Shown one piece after another: positions 63,909 to 64,000 of a stretch of DNA of 64,000 nucleotides. Position numbers and translations under genes: made by a program. Location of the stretch: NCBI RefSeq assembly GCF_000444875.1, contig NC_021985.1, forward strand, positions 2,675,535 through 2,739,534, written 5' to 3'. Numbering within the stretch: position 1 is the first letter of the stretch; the number at the start of each line of letters is the position of its first letter. This DNA comes from Streptomyces collinus Tu 365 (GTDB lineage Bacteria; Actinomycetota; Actinomycetes; Streptomycetales; Streptomycetaceae). The notes beneath the pieces are model-generated. The model did no database searches and was not told the origin of the DNA. It saw only the letters and a list, made by a program, of their open reading frames with translations.

Positions 63909-64000
63909 CTACGCGGGCGCCTTCCCGAGCGTCAGCAGCAGCGGGCCCGTCGGCTCCACGACGATGTCCTGGACGGTCACCGGGTCCAGGGCCGCGTAGA
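63909..64000 (-). CDS. 3' end of an unidentified gene
   Basis: The last 29 codons (YAALDPVTVQDIVV...LTLGKAPA, then TAG at 63909-63911) of a gene that continues past the right edge. Codon use is that of a real Streptomyces gene (G/C in nearly all third positions). The fragment is too short for a family call. Confidence 0.6.
   Translation of the reverse strand, partial: YAALDPVTVQDIVVEPTGPLLLTLGKAPA

Overview
The window is chromosomal DNA of a Streptomyces (or a very close relative). GC content and third-position GC are very high. The gene order glnA - glnII - pullulanase/amylase - malG/F/E - malR - glnE - glnA2 is the one known from Streptomyces coelicolor, and the protein families (DUF1996, PspAB, MalR, GlnII, TetR and ECF-like proteins) fit.

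Layout. 1-248 is the 3' end of glnA, including its adenylylation tyrosine. 368-3016 is an arsenic/organoarsenical cluster: arsR - MIP channel - arsC - PAT/ArsN-like acetyltransferase on the minus strand and arsI divergent. 3.1-10.1 kb is housekeeping and conserved Streptomyces genes (HtpX-PspAB pair, hydrolase, DUF2252, AlkZ-like winged helix, Grx-type ArsC). 10.2-18.2 kb carries two secreted Gln/Asn-rich proteins around glnII (with a clear GlnR box), a regulator preceded by a Cys-Cys leader-peptide-like ORF, an epimerase and a two-component system. 18.3-24.5 kb has a lipoprotein, a degenerate ECF-sigma/TM protein, an oxidoreductase pair and a TetR regulator. 24.5-41.3 kb is the starch/maltose locus: a giant amylase-pullulanase, a secreted alpha-amylase, aglA, malG, malF, malE and the divergent regulator malR, with several LacI-type operators. 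It is interrupted by two accessory genes (30.2-33.1 kb). 41.5-51.8 kb has a PAP2 phosphatase, glnE, a striking nine-copy 40-bp tandem repeat, DUF72, phosphoesterase, MFS, a beta-propeller-like protein, a small autoregulated HTH protein and a serine hydrolase.

51.8-61.05 kb is an integrated, probably immobilised mobile element inserted in the 3' end of glnA2. A 90-bp copy of the glnA2 3' end flanks it on the far side (84/90 identical, same encoded peptide), and near-identical 19-bp repeats lie inside each end. It holds a decayed tyrosine integrase, a GntR/HD and XRE/Nudix regulatory module of the pSAM2 kind, and AT-richer cargo: DUF4145, DUF4231/SLATT-like and DUF5677 proteins (a candidate defence module) and a membrane protein with an internal 121-residue duplication. 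That protein's relative is the accessory gene at 31.6-33.1 kb. 61-64 kb holds intact glnA2, a flavohaemoprotein with an NsrR-like site, and the 3' end of a further gene.

How the genes relate: GlnE (42-45 kb) is the adenylyltransferase for the GlnA whose target tyrosine is at the left edge; GlnA2 lacks that tyrosine and GlnII is controlled by GlnR. The secreted amylase and pullulanase make maltodextrins that MalEFG (with an ATPase encoded elsewhere) import, AglA hydrolyses and MalR senses.
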